Part shown: positions 32,478-40,480 of the stretch, piece after piece
Layout: every line of letters begins with the position of its first letter
How positions within the stretch are numbered: the first letter of the stretch is position 1
NCBI RefSeq assembly: GCF_029760955.1
Contig: NZ_CP121682.1
Coordinates: 3,658,001-3,722,000 of the forward strand
Length of the DNA stretch: 64,000 bases
Reading direction: 5' to 3'
Source: Streptomyces cathayae
GTDB taxonomy: Bacteria; Actinomycetota; Actinomycetes; Streptomycetales; Streptomycetaceae
The notes under the pieces: generated by a model
What the model was told of the DNA's origin: nothing
Databases searched by the model: none
Seen by the model: only the letters and a program-made list of their open reading frames with translations
Translations under genes and position numbers: made by a program

Positions 32478-33279
32478 CGGTGCTCCCGAAGCCGAAGACG
32501 GCGCCCCGGGCGTCCACGGGACCGGCGACATTGGTGACGTTGATGTTGTCGGCCCGGTACTCGTTGCTGATCTCCGCCCCACCGGCTCCGCCCGCGGCGG
32601 CCGGTCCGGGCCGGACCGCCGCGGGCTCCCCCGACTCCGGGGCCGCGGGTCTTCCCATCCCCGCGGTCCCGGGCTCGTGTGAGGCGGTGACCGGTGCGCC
32701 GAGTGCCGGCACGCGCAGCCAGGCCGTGGCCTCGTACTCCTTCACCTGAACGGTGACGCGGGTGAAGTCCTTGGGGGTCAGAGTCGTGTGACCGCCCGCC
32801 ACCGTGGACCGGAAGACGTCGTCGGACAGCAGCAGCACCAGGTCGGCCCCGGGATGTGCGGCCAGGGCGTCGTAGAGCGGACGTGCGTTCAGCAGCCGCG
32901 CCGTGGCCACCACTGCCGTGCCGGCGAAGCCGTTGTCGGCCAGCTCCACCAGTCCTTGGTGGATGACGGCCCTCAGTCGCATGCGGGCCTCAGGAACTCG
33001 CTGGGCGTTGTACTCGCGCAGCTCGGCGACGAGATGGCGGACGTAGTCGTCGACCAGGCGCGGTTCCTTGCCGTCGACGGGCCGCACTGCCAGCTGTTCA
33101 TCGCCCTTGCGCTGGATCTGCCACTGCGCGCGGTCCAGGCCGGCACCTCTGGCGGCGCGATCGAGGAGCCGCGGCAGATCGTGCTGGATTTCGGACTGCC
33201 TACGGTCGCTGTTGCTTCCGTAGGCCTGTGCGTCCACGGCTATGCAGGTGCAGGGATGGAAGTCAGGCCACGCAGCCAC
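32470..33279 (-). CDS. Class III nucleotidyl-cyclase-like protein
   Basis: A 269-residue protein from GTG 33279 (GAGAGGAA upstream). CIAVDAQAYGSNS (D16) and QRKGDEQLAV (D60) are placed like the two metal-binding Asp of class III cyclases. MRLRAVIHQGLV and GFAGTAVVATARLLNA (R128) match the VNxAxRL region, though Asn is Val. LLLSDDVFRSTV follows as in cyclase ends, then TVQVKEYEATAWLRV. The Pro/Gly-rich tail ends with VTNVAGPVDARGAVFGFG, shared with the next gene. Relatives in Streptomyces lie beside STAND proteins. Whether it makes a cyclic nucleotide, and which, is unknown. Confidence 0.6.
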   Translation of the reverse strand: MAAWPDFHPCTCIAVDAQAYGSNSDRRQSEIQHDLPRLLDRAARGAGLDRAQWQIQRKGDEQLAVRPVDGKEPRLVDDYVRHLVAELREYNAQRVPEARMRLRAVIHQGLVELADNGFAGTAVVATARLLNARPLYDALAAHPGADLVLLLSDDVFRSTVAGGHTTLTPKDFTRVTVQVKEYEATAWLRVPALGAPVTASHEPGTAGMGRPAAPESGEPAAVRPGPAAAGGAGGAEISNEYRADNINVTNVAGPVDARGAVFGFGSTGG

Positions 33280-33372
33280 CCGATCATTTCCTCTCTGGGC
33301 AGGCGGTGGGCAGACACTGCCCACAAAGTGCTGCTCGAGAGGCTAGGAGAGAGTGCTCGAAGTGACCCCGTA

Positions 33373-34080
33373 TCAGTACGGGTTGTCAGCAGCGACTTTG
33401 GCGAATTCGAGCAACTTCGGAACGTCACAGATGGTTATGGTCCGGTAACTGCGTTCCACCAGTCCCTGAGCTGTCAGTGCGGCCAGGCTCTTTTCGGCCG
33501 TGTTCAGTTTCAGGCCGGCCAGCGACGCGAGTTCCTTTTGTGTCAGCGTCACGCCGAGGTCGCACCGCTTGCCGTCGCTGTCCGGCTCGGGCTGGGCATA
33601 GGCCTGGCACAACTCGGCCAGGACCCGGGCCAGCCGGGTCAGCGAGTCGTAGGCCTGGAAGTCGATCCGGCGCCGGTTGGCCCAGCGCAGCCGGGCGCAC
33701 AGCATGTGGAGGATGGCCCGCATGGCGTCCGGACGGTCGGAGAGGAAGGTCTCCAGCGCCCGCACCTGGATGATCCGCGCGGTCACGTCACTGCACGCGA
33801 CCACCGTGCCGGACCTGGGGCGCTCCTCGAAGGCCGCCATCTCACCGACCAGGTCACCTGCTATGCGGACGGCGAGCAGCATGTCGTAACCGCTCTCCGC
33901 ACTGGCGACGATCTTCACGACACCGCTCGTGAGCAACAGGACGTGTCGGCTCTCGTCGCCCTGCTGGAGCAGAGCACGATGCGGCGGATAGGCCATTGGG
34001 GTGCCCTGACCCAGGAGTTCTTTCCGCGTCGCATCCCGCAACCGGCCAAGAAATGTGGACGGCGGCCACGCTTGATTCAC
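33373..34080 (-). CDS. Crp/Fnr-family regulator with cyclic-nucleotide-binding-type domain
   Basis: About 235 residues. Residues 15-125 are a cNMP-binding-type beta roll (LLQQGDESRHVLLLTSGVVKIV, AGDLVGEMAAFEERPRSGTVVA) with the GE...RSGT phosphate-binding cassette largely kept. Residues 165-235 are a Crp-type winged helix (TLTQKELASLAGLKLNTAEKSLAALTAQGLVERS). The GTG at 34080 (GGGGG upstream) is preferred; the frame runs to 34161. It is the first gene of the operon, 93 bp before the cyclase-like gene, so it may sense that enzyme's product and set expression. Confidence 0.88.
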   Translation of the reverse strand: MNQAWPPSTFLGRLRDATRKELLGQGTPMAYPPHRALLQQGDESRHVLLLTSGVVKIVASAESGYDMLLAVRIAGDLVGEMAAFEERPRSGTVVACSDVTARIIQVRALETFLSDRPDAMRAILHMLCARLRWANRRRIDFQAYDSLTRLARVLAELCQAYAQPEPDSDGKRCDLGVTLTQKELASLAGLKLNTAEKSLAALTAQGLVERSYRTITICDVPKLLEFAKVAADNPY

Positions 34081-34375
34081 CAACACCCCCGACGATCTCA
34101 CTCCGCGGCGCAGCGCGCCGTTCAAGCCCGACCATGCTGTCGTCGAACCGAGTTCCGGCAAACAGACAGGACGAAATGTGGCCTGTTTTCTTGCTTCTCA
34201 GCCAGAATTGACCGAACATGCATTCCCCATGCGAACGATCGACCCGATCACGATCTTTCACGCGCCCAGCACGCTGGAGAACTTGACGGCCCCTGCCTGC
34301 TTGCCGGTGACCGTTCGGGAGGGGGCCGGGGGAAGGGCCCTGCTCGAGCTCTCCCGGTTGTTCAGCCGCCGGTCC

Positions 34376-34397
34376 ACCCTGCGGAAAACCGCAGGGT
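34376..34397. promoter_or_regulatory. 9-bp hairpin with AAAA loop in the upstream region of the Crp-led operon
   Basis: ACCCTGCGG (34376-34384) and CCGCAGGGT (34389-34397) pair exactly; GCGGAAAACCG is then repeated directly after. It lies in the 378-bp gap 34081-34458, which must also contain the operon promoter. It could be a terminator, an operator or an mRNA leader element. No clear Crp-like TGTGA-N6-TCACA site is seen. Confidence 0.35.
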
Positions 34398-34458
34398 GCG
34401 GAAAACCGTACTTGTTCGACGGTAACTCTCATACCGGCGCTGACCTGCGGTTTCTAGG

Positions 34459-35020
34459 GTGGTTGTGGAGCATGACCTGCAGCACGACGGGGTGCAGCAG
34501 CGCCTGGTGGCGCCGGCCATGCTCCTCGGGCGCGCCCGTCGGGGCCGTACACCCGAGCAGGCGAAGGGCCTGCTGGAGCAGTCCCACAAGGAGTCACAGG
34601 ACGTCCTGACCGAGCTGCCTGAAGTGGCCTGGCGGGTGTATCCGACGGTGCTGGACAATCTGGGGCTGAGGGAGGCGCTCGCCGGGGTTTCCGAGCAGTG
34701 CGGCATCCCCGTCCGGATGGACCTCGCCCTCACCAGGCTGTTGCCCTCCTCCGTCGAGACCGCCGCCTACTTCGTCGTGTCGGAGCCCGGGACGAACGCC
34801 ACCAAGCACTTGGCCGCGACGGAGATCCTCGTGAGCGCACGGCGGCACGGGACCGTCCGCGTCGTACGCGTCGAGGACGACGGCGTCGGCGGCGCGGATC
34901 CGCCGGGCAGCGGGCTGACCGGGTGCACAGCCGGGTCGGCGCTGTGGGACAGCCTGCTACACGTCCACAGTCCCTCCGGAGGGCCCACCAGCTGCCGTGT
35001 GCGCAATGCTGGCCGAGGAC
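34459..35020 (+). pseudogene. Two-component sensor histidine kinase fragment
   Basis: The kinase core of a NarL-type sensor (HisKA_3 plus HATPase_c) without its sensory N-terminus. EHDLQHDGVQQRLVA is the phosphoacceptor region, with one extra codon compared with the usual EHDLHDGVQQ. LTELPEVAWRVYPTVLDNLGL and VRVEDDGVGGADPPGSGL follow. The reading frame is lost at about 34920, just before the last G-box. Adjacent to a likewise broken response regulator. Confidence 0.75.
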
Positions 35021-35637
35021 TCGACATGTTGCGGAAGGACCGGTCCGGCTGCTCGTCGAGGAGGGACACGAGGTCCTGGCCGCGGTGGGCTACGCCGTCA
35101 CCCTGCTGCGGGAGGTCGAGGCACGGCCGCCGGACATGGTCGTCGTGGACATCTGGATGCCCCCACCCACACGAACGAGGGGCTGCGGGACGCACTCGAG
35201 ACCCGCGAGCGGTGGCCCGGGGTCGGCGTCATGGTGCTGTCCCAGCACATGGAGCGCGACTACGCGGCGCAGTTGCTGACCGCGAACGCGGAACGGGTCG
35301 GTTACCTGCTCAAGGACCGGGTCGCCCAGGTCGAGGAGTTCCTCGACGCGCTGGAGCGGATCCGGGAGGGCTGCGCCGCCCTCGACCCGTAGGGCGTACG
35401 GCAGTTGGTGATCCGTACGACGCACAGCGATCCGCCGGACCGGCTGCCCCCGGGAACGCAGCATCCTGGAGACCCCGGCCGAGAAACACATCAACGCGGC
35501 CATCGCGGAGAAGCTGCGCATCTCCCTGAGCACGGTCGAGAAGAACCTCGACACGATCTTCGACAAGCTCGAACTCGCGCGCACGACGGACTACCACCGC
35601 GGGGTCCTGGCCGTACTGCGTTACCTGGAGTCGTGAC
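35000..35637 (+). pseudogene. NarL/LuxR-type response regulator, multiply frameshifted
   Basis: Receiver sequence is spread over two frames (LLVEEGHEVLAAVGYAVTLLRE, DMVVVDIWMPPP with the phospho-Asp, then LRDALETRERWPGVGVMVLSQ and GYLLKDRVAQVEEFLDALER). A stop at 35390-35392 ends it. The LuxR helix-turn-helix resumes in another frame (AAIAEKLRISLSTVEKNLDTIFDKLEL) to TGA 35637. At least two frameshifts and one stop. Cognate partner of the broken kinase. Confidence 0.75.
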
Positions 35638-35901
35638 GGCAGCCACGCCTGCCGCGGTGAGCGACCGCGCCGGGCCGGCAGGACGCGACACCCCGACCAC
35701 CACGAGCGTCACCACGTACCGGGACCGGGACCGGCCACAGGGAACCGTCGGGGGCCGGGCGCACTCTGTGTGGTGGTGGAGCCTTTGAGGAAGACGGCCC
35801 GGCGTTCCCGGGCGGAGTGGCCCGCCCGTCCGTGGGGGTGTCTTGAAGGCTTACCGTCGGCAGCCGGGGCGCAGAAGCGTTCTGGTACTCGGACATTCGG
35901 T

Positions 35902-36987
35902 ATGGGGGATGGTGTGAGCCTGCCGCTGCTCTATGACGAACGGTCGCGGAATCCGCTGGCGCGGACCGTGCGGCTGACCGAGGACCGGCTGCGGAGGGGC
36001 GGGCGCACCACTCCGTTGAGCGAGCTGAACCTCGGCGCCATGGCCGAGGCGTTCCAGCGCGGGTGCTGGCTCGGGGGCGGCGGGACGGAGCGCCCGCTGG
36101 CGTGGCTCGCGCAGGGACCAGGGGTCGTCCCGGTGATCCGCGTCACCGGTACCGCCACACCGGTGAAGGTGCGCCAAGCCGCCGAATTCGCCCACCGGCT
36201 GGGGGAACTCGCGGTCCGGCAGTGCGGTGGGCCCGGCCCGGTGGCCGCCCTCGCGGACCGGGCCAGGTCCGAGGGCGTACCGCTGTGGATCGCGCGGCGC
36301 TCCGCGCCGGGGCCCGCCGGACCGGTCACGGTCGCTGTGGACCGGCGCCTGATACGCGTGGACGTGTGGGGGCCACACGCGCCCGTGGTACGGATCCGGG
36401 CGCCGTACGGCTTCGACCGCGACGCCCCCGAGCCGTCCAAGGGGCTGCGCCTGACGGTCGGCGAGGTGACGGCGGAACTCGGCCTCCGGACGCGACTGCG
36501 CAAGTCCAGGAGTGCTGTGGAGGTACGGCTGCCCGGACAGCACTGGGTGCTGCGGAGGGAGAACTCGGCGAGTTCGTGGCTCCTGCGCGACGAACGCCGC
36601 GTCGCCCTGCTGACGCGTCCCCCGCGCTGGGCGGCACCCGCGCCGGACACGGTCCTGCTGCCGCTGAGCCCCGTGCGGTACGAGAGCACCGACCCGCTGG
36701 ATGCCGTCATGGCCCACGCCTTCGCCGTCGCCTTCGGGCTCGGGGACACGACGGGGTCGGCGCGGTTCCCGTCGGACCGGCGCCCGGTGAACGGGGGTGA
36801 GCCGCTCGCCGCCGACAAGGAGTGGGACCGCCCCTGGTTCACCCATCTCGGCAGAGGCCGCGACGACAACGAGCCCGGCAGCGGCGGCGGGGACGGCTGG
36901 GGTTCCGACGGTGGTGGCGGCGACGGCGGCGACGGCGGCGGCGGGGGTGGGGGCGGCGGTGACGGCGGGGGTGGTGGGGGCGATTAG
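35902..36987 (+). CDS. Hypothetical protein with Gly/Asp-rich C-terminal tail
   Basis: A 361-residue protein. ATG 35902 (or GTG 35914 in frame) starts the conserved-looking sequence VSLPLLYDERSRNPLARTVRL. A mixed alpha/beta body (PVIRVTGTATPVKVRQAAEFAHRLGEL, VEVRLPGQHWVLRREN, DPLDAVMAHAFAVAFGLGDT) is followed by a tail of about 40 residues made almost only of Gly and Asp. No membrane segment or catalytic motif is recognised. The tail suggests a disordered spacer or slippage-prone DNA. The gap 35638-35901 before it holds nothing I can name. Confidence 0.65.
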   Translation: MGDGVSLPLLYDERSRNPLARTVRLTEDRLRRGGRTTPLSELNLGAMAEAFQRGCWLGGGGTERPLAWLAQGPGVVPVIRVTGTATPVKVRQAAEFAHRLGELAVRQCGGPGPVAALADRARSEGVPLWIARRSAPGPAGPVTVAVDRRLIRVDVWGPHAPVVRIRAPYGFDRDAPEPSKGLRLTVGEVTAELGLRTRLRKSRSAVEVRLPGQHWVLRRENSASSWLLRDERRVALLTRPPRWAAPAPDTVLLPLSPVRYESTDPLDAVMAHAFAVAFGLGDTTGSARFPSDRRPVNGGEPLAADKEWDRPWFTHLGRGRDDNEPGSGGGDGWGSDGGGGDGGDGGGGGGGGGDGGGGGGD

Positions 36988-37476
36988 AGCCTGTCCGGCG
37001 GGCGAGCCGTCGGGCAGTCGGCCGGGCGGCTGACCGCTGGTATCCCTGAGGGGTGCGCGGTGGATCGTCGGAGCCACCGGAGTCCTCTGGCGCGCCTGTC
37101 GCACCTGGATCGGCTGAGCCGACGGGTTCGGCGGATTCGGCGGGTTCTGCAGGTTCTGCGGGTTCTGCCGTGCTTCCGGTGAGGGGCAGCCCGGGGCCGG
37201 GGGTGGCGGAGGGATCCGGGGGCAGGTGCTCGGGGGCCGCGGTGAGGCGTTCCGCGGGGATCGGCTTCGCCGCGGAACGGCCCGGGCCCGTGAGGGCCCA
37301 CACCAGCGCGGCCGTGCCCGCCGGGGCGGAGCCCGGCAGTTTCACGGCAGGACACATTGCCGATAGCTCACCCGGGCAGCCGGTGACATGGTGGCAGCAG
37401 AAGCAGCGACGAGAGCAGCGGCAACGGCGGCGGTGGCGGTGGCGGCGGCGGACATCGTTCACGGAAGGGGCATCAC
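36988..37476. other. Low-complexity intergenic stretch
   Basis: Both strands show long open frames of biased composition (Ala-Glu-Pro or Gly-Ser-Ala). Around 37118-37168 a 9-base unit of the type GGTTCNGCN is repeated several times. None of the frames has a convincing start or recognisable domain, so I call no gene, although a short repeat-rich protein is possible. The 37477 gene is preceded by GGAAGGGGCATCAC. Confidence 0.35.
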
Positions 37477-37776
37477 ATGATCATCTTCGGCACCAAGGGG
37501 TATCTGTACCAGCTCGCGATGCTGACCCTGGTGTGCACCCGGTGCGGGAATCCCTCCGCGCACGCGCTCAGGAAGCGGATCACGAAGTTCACCCTGTTCT
37601 TCGTTCCGCTGTTCCCGGTCTCGACGAAGTACTCGACCCAGTGCACCTTCTGCGGCGCGGAGTCGAAGCTCTCCCAGGAGCAGGCCGAACAGTTGCAGGC
37701 GCAGGACGCGGGCGGTCCCGGCGGGCAGCCGTACGGGCAGCCGCCCCAGCAGCACCAGCAGCCGTACCGGCCGTGA
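37477..37776 (+). CDS. Zinc-ribbon protein (zinc_ribbon_15 type)
   Basis: Ninety-nine residues. An N-terminal MIIFGTKGY, then C-x2-C in LVCTRCGNPS and C-x2-C in TQCTFCGAES bracket a hydrophobic segment (FTLFFVPLFPVSTKYS), the arrangement of small zinc-ribbon proteins widespread in actinobacteria. The tail is Gln/Pro/Gly-rich. Function unknown; a membrane-associated zinc protein is likely. Confidence 0.82.
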   Translation: MIIFGTKGYLYQLAMLTLVCTRCGNPSAHALRKRITKFTLFFVPLFPVSTKYSTQCTFCGAESKLSQEQAEQLQAQDAGGPGGQPYGQPPQQHQQPYRP

Positions 37777-37909
37777 GGGAGCCGACGACCAGCCGTCTCA
37801 CCCTGCCGGTGAAACGGCCCACGTCGAGCACCCGGTCCGGTGTGTTCATGGCCGGATGACAGCCAGGCCCCACGAACACGGACGGCGGCCCGGCGCCGGG
37901 CCGCCGCGC

Positions 37910-38863
37910 TCACAGCGCCGTCGCCGTGCGGAGGATCCAGAACAGGGTCACGGCCGCGTTGGCCGAGGACATCGCCGACATCGCCGTACCGGCGGCCGCT
38001 CCCCAGGCCGCCAGGCCCACCGAGGTGAACACCGTCGGCCAGGGCCCCGTGGCCGGAGCCGGGCCGAGCAGCGCGGCCACCCGGCGGGGAACCGGTCCCG
38101 GCGCCGCGAACGGCGCTCCGGACGCCGCGAACGCCGGCGGGGGCGGGCCGGACCGGGAGGCGAGCGCCGCCTTGCCGATGGCGGTGGCGACGGTACGGCG
38201 GTCGCCGACCGTACGGGCCGCCTCCTCGTCCGCCCAGCGTTCCGCCGCGTACGCCACCGCCGTGCGCAGCGGGCGCAGGAACGGGTTGGCGTGCGCGGCC
38301 AGCCGGACGGCCAGCAGGTAGCGGTGATGGCGCGCGGTCAGGTGGGCGCGCTCGTGGGCGAACAGGGCACGGCGTTCGCCGGAGTCCAGACGGTCGAGGA
38401 GAGCGGTGGTGACCACGACCCGGTCCCGGCTCGCTCCGCCGCCCGGGAGCGCGTACGCGTACGGGGTGCCGTCGGGAAGGACCGCCACCTCCGTGTCCGG
38501 CAGGCCGGCCAGGGCGCGGTGGGCGCGTCGGCGGGCGCGGACGTGCCGCCACAGCGTGCGCGCACAGACCAGCAGGACCGCGCACAGGGCCGGGATGGCC
38601 GCCTTGCCCACGACCTCGTCGTAGGGGACCGCCGCCCGCACCTCCGGGTCCGACCAGCCGTCGGGCAGCGGGTTGCCGGGCAGGGTGGCGGTGCCGACCA
38701 CCATCACCAGGCACAGGCACACCGTGCTGCACACCGCCATCACCACCGCGACCCAGGTCAGCATCCGGGCCGCGGTCCGCGGGTGCAGATGCTGTTCGGC
38801 GAGCCGGGCGATCGGCCAAGCCGTCAGCGGCAGAACGAGCGGAAGGAAGACGAACACCCCCAT
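37910..38863 (-). CDS. M56-family (BlaR1/MecR1-like) membrane metallopeptidase
   Basis: A 317-residue membrane protein with helices at both ends and a central zinc-protease motif HERAH (in LFAHERAHLTARHHRY) plus AERWADEEAA as third-ligand region. It lacks the extracellular penicillin-binding sensor of BlaR1. It lies six bases downstream of a BlaI-type repressor gene, so it presumably cleaves or inactivates that repressor in response to an envelope signal. Confidence 0.88.
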   Translation of the reverse strand: MGVFVFLPLVLPLTAWPIARLAEQHLHPRTAARMLTWVAVVMAVCSTVCLCLVMVVGTATLPGNPLPDGWSDPEVRAAVPYDEVVGKAAIPALCAVLLVCARTLWRHVRARRRAHRALAGLPDTEVAVLPDGTPYAYALPGGGASRDRVVVTTALLDRLDSGERRALFAHERAHLTARHHRYLLAVRLAAHANPFLRPLRTAVAYAAERWADEEAARTVGDRRTVATAIGKAALASRSGPPPPAFAASGAPFAAPGPVPRRVAALLGPAPATGPWPTVFTSVGLAAWGAAAGTAMSAMSSANAAVTLFWILRTATAL

Positions 38864-38869
38864 GAGGTT

Positions 38870-39271
38870 TCAGTCTTCCCCGTCGCCCCGGGGCTGACCC
38901 AGCAGTACCCGCAACAGCCGTTCGTCGTCCGGGCCCAGACCGGTGACGAAGCTGGCCAGGACCGCCTCCCGGTCGCTCTCGGCGTCCAGCACCCTGCGCA
39001 TCCGGTGCGCCGCGAGTCCGGCGTGGTCGGCGGCGGGCGTCCAGGCGAAGGAGCGGCCCGCGCGTTCACGGGTGACCGCGCCCTTGGCCAGCAGCCTGGT
39101 CAGGATCGTGATGACCGTCGTGTAGGCCAGGTCCTGGCCCAGACGCTCCTGCACCCAGCCGGCCGTCGCCGGGCCGCCCGCCTCCCGGAGCGCCGACAGC
39201 ACGAGTGCCTCCAACTCGCCCTGCCCCCGCCGTCGGTGACGCTGACCACGCCCCTGATCGCCCTCGACCAC
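38870..39271 (-). CDS. BlaI/MecI/CopY-family repressor
   Basis: A 133-residue winged-helix repressor: GELEALVLSALREAGGPATAGWVQERL, recognition segment LAYTTVITILTRLLAKGAV and wing TRERAGRSFAWTP, followed by the C-terminal dimerisation helix DREAVLASFVTGLGPDDE. GTG start at 39271. Partner of the M56 peptidase. Likely binds the TCTACA-N4-TGTAGA palindrome upstream. Confidence 0.9.
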   Translation of the reverse strand: MVEGDQGRGQRHRRRGQGELEALVLSALREAGGPATAGWVQERLGQDLAYTTVITILTRLLAKGAVTRERAGRSFAWTPAADHAGLAAHRMRRVLDAESDREAVLASFVTGLGPDDERLLRVLLGQPRGDGED

Positions 39272-39343
39272 GGCCCGTCTCCCTTCCGCCGCCCTCCCGT
39301 TCCCGGGCGGTCATCGTATAGACACGTGCACGCCGTCAAATTC

Positions 39344-39359
39344 TCTACATTGCTGTAGA
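39344..39359. promoter_or_regulatory. BlaI-type operator between blaI-like gene and tatA-like gene
   Basis: TCTACA-TTGC-TGTAGA has the TACA...TGTA core of BlaI/MecI operators. It lies 72 bp upstream of the repressor start and 47 bp upstream of the divergent tatA-like start, so it could control both. Confidence 0.6.
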
Positions 39360-39406
39360 TTCTACGGGCGGCATCCGGCAACGGCTCACGAGAAGGACGG
39401 ACCCCC

Positions 39407-39652
39407 ATGTTCGGGTTGAGCGAACTCGCGATCATCCTCATCGTCGTCATCGCCGTTCTCGGTGCGAAGAAGCTGCCCGAGCTGGCCCGCTCGGCCGGCA
39501 AGTCCGCCCGCATCCTCAAGGCCGAGGCCCGTGCGGCCAAGGAGGAGGAGCGGGTCGAGCAGGCGCGGGAGCAGGGCCGGCAGCCGGAGGCCCCTCGCGT
39601 CATCCAGGGCGAGGCCGTCACCCGGGACACGGCCGCCGACGGCCGCCCCTGA
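39407..39652 (+). CDS. tatA: TatA/E-family twin-arginine translocase subunit
   Basis: Eighty-one residues with the TatA plan: a short N-terminal membrane helix (LSELAIILIVVIAVLGAKKLPELA, including the FG and KKLPELAR hinge), an amphipathic helix and a charged tail. It would contribute to the pore of the Tat protein export system. GAGAAGGACGG precedes the ATG. There is no tatC nearby, so this may be an accessory paralogue. It is divergent from the BlaI-like repressor. Confidence 0.9.
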   Translation: MFGLSELAIILIVVIAVLGAKKLPELARSAGKSARILKAEARAAKEEERVEQAREQGRQPEAPRVIQGEAVTRDTAADGRP

Positions 39653-39667
39653 GAGCCCTGAGCCCCC

Positions 39668-40480
39668 TCAGCCGTTCCAGACCTCGTCGTACGGGTCGCG
39701 CGGGACCGGGACCGGCTGGGCGGCCGTGACCTCGAAGTAGGGGACGGGGCCGCCGTTGACCGGGTCCTTCGTCCGGCGCGGGGTGTAGGTGCCGCTGACC
39801 TCCAGCCAGGCGTCCGGCCGCAGGACCGGGGGGACCTCGCCGGTCAGGGCGATCTTGACCGGCTGGGCGTCCGCGGCGCAGCAGCTGAGGGACATCCGGA
39901 CCAGCTGGGGCGTCCCGGCCCGGTCCAGGGCGACGAAACCGGTGAGCCTGATGGTGCGGTCGCCGAGGTGGCGGCCGTCGTCGTAGACCGCGCGGGCCGC
40001 GTACTCGCCGACCCCGAGGCGGAGCGTGTCCCCGGCGGGAAGGTCCGGGAACCCGAACGGTTTCTGCAGCGCCGTGCCCGTGTGGGTGGCGCTGTACGAA
40101 CCGAGGGCCGGCGGCGCCACCAGGATCAGGGCGAGGACGGGGAGGGCCAGGAGCCAGGCGACCCGGGGTTCCCGATGGCCGTGACCATGACCGTCTTCCC
40201 GGTCCTGGTCCCGGTCCTGCTCGCGCCTTCGGTGGGTGCCGCGCCACTCGTACCAGACCGTCGCCGCCGCCGTCACGACGAGTACCGCGCCGGACAGCAG
40301 GAGCAGCGGACGCAGGCCCGCCTTGACGTAGCGCAGATGGAGGTCGGTCAGGCCCGCGTGCAGCACGGTCGCGCCCAGGAGGAAGAGGAGAGCCGCCTGG
40401 GCCTGGCGGTTCAGGTTCAGGTTCAGGTTCGAATTCGGCTTCGGGTTCGAGTTCAGCTTCGGTTTCGGGTTCGGGTTCAC
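39668..40480 (-). CDS. TIGR03943-family protein, permease partner subunit
   Basis: A 270-residue protein. The N-terminus (after GTG 40480) is a repetitive Asn/Pro/Leu/Lys stretch encoded by hexanucleotide-like repeats. Then membrane helices (ALLFLLGATVLHAG; LRPLLLLSGAVLVVTAAATVW; VAWLLALPVLALILVAPPALGSY) and an extracytoplasmic domain (LTGFVALDRAGTPQLVRMSLSCCAADAQPV) with a CC pair. This family always accompanies the UPF0718-type permease, whose stop it overlaps by four bases (GTGA). Confidence 0.85.
   Translation of the reverse strand: MNPNPKPKLNSNPKPNSNLNLNLNRQAQAALLFLLGATVLHAGLTDLHLRYVKAGLRPLLLLSGAVLVVTAAATVWYEWRGTHRRREQDRDQDREDGHGHGHREPRVAWLLALPVLALILVAPPALGSYSATHTGTALQKPFGFPDLPAGDTLRLGVGEYAARAVYDDGRHLGDRTIRLTGFVALDRAGTPQLVRMSLSCCAADAQPVKIALTGEVPPVLRPDAWLEVSGTYTPRRTKDPVNGGPVPYFEVTAAQPVPVPRDPYDEVWNG

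Noticed and set aside
36988..37476. Repeat-rich frames on both strands as a secreted protein gene
   Set aside because: No start with ribosome site, no signal peptide and equal plausibility on both strands.
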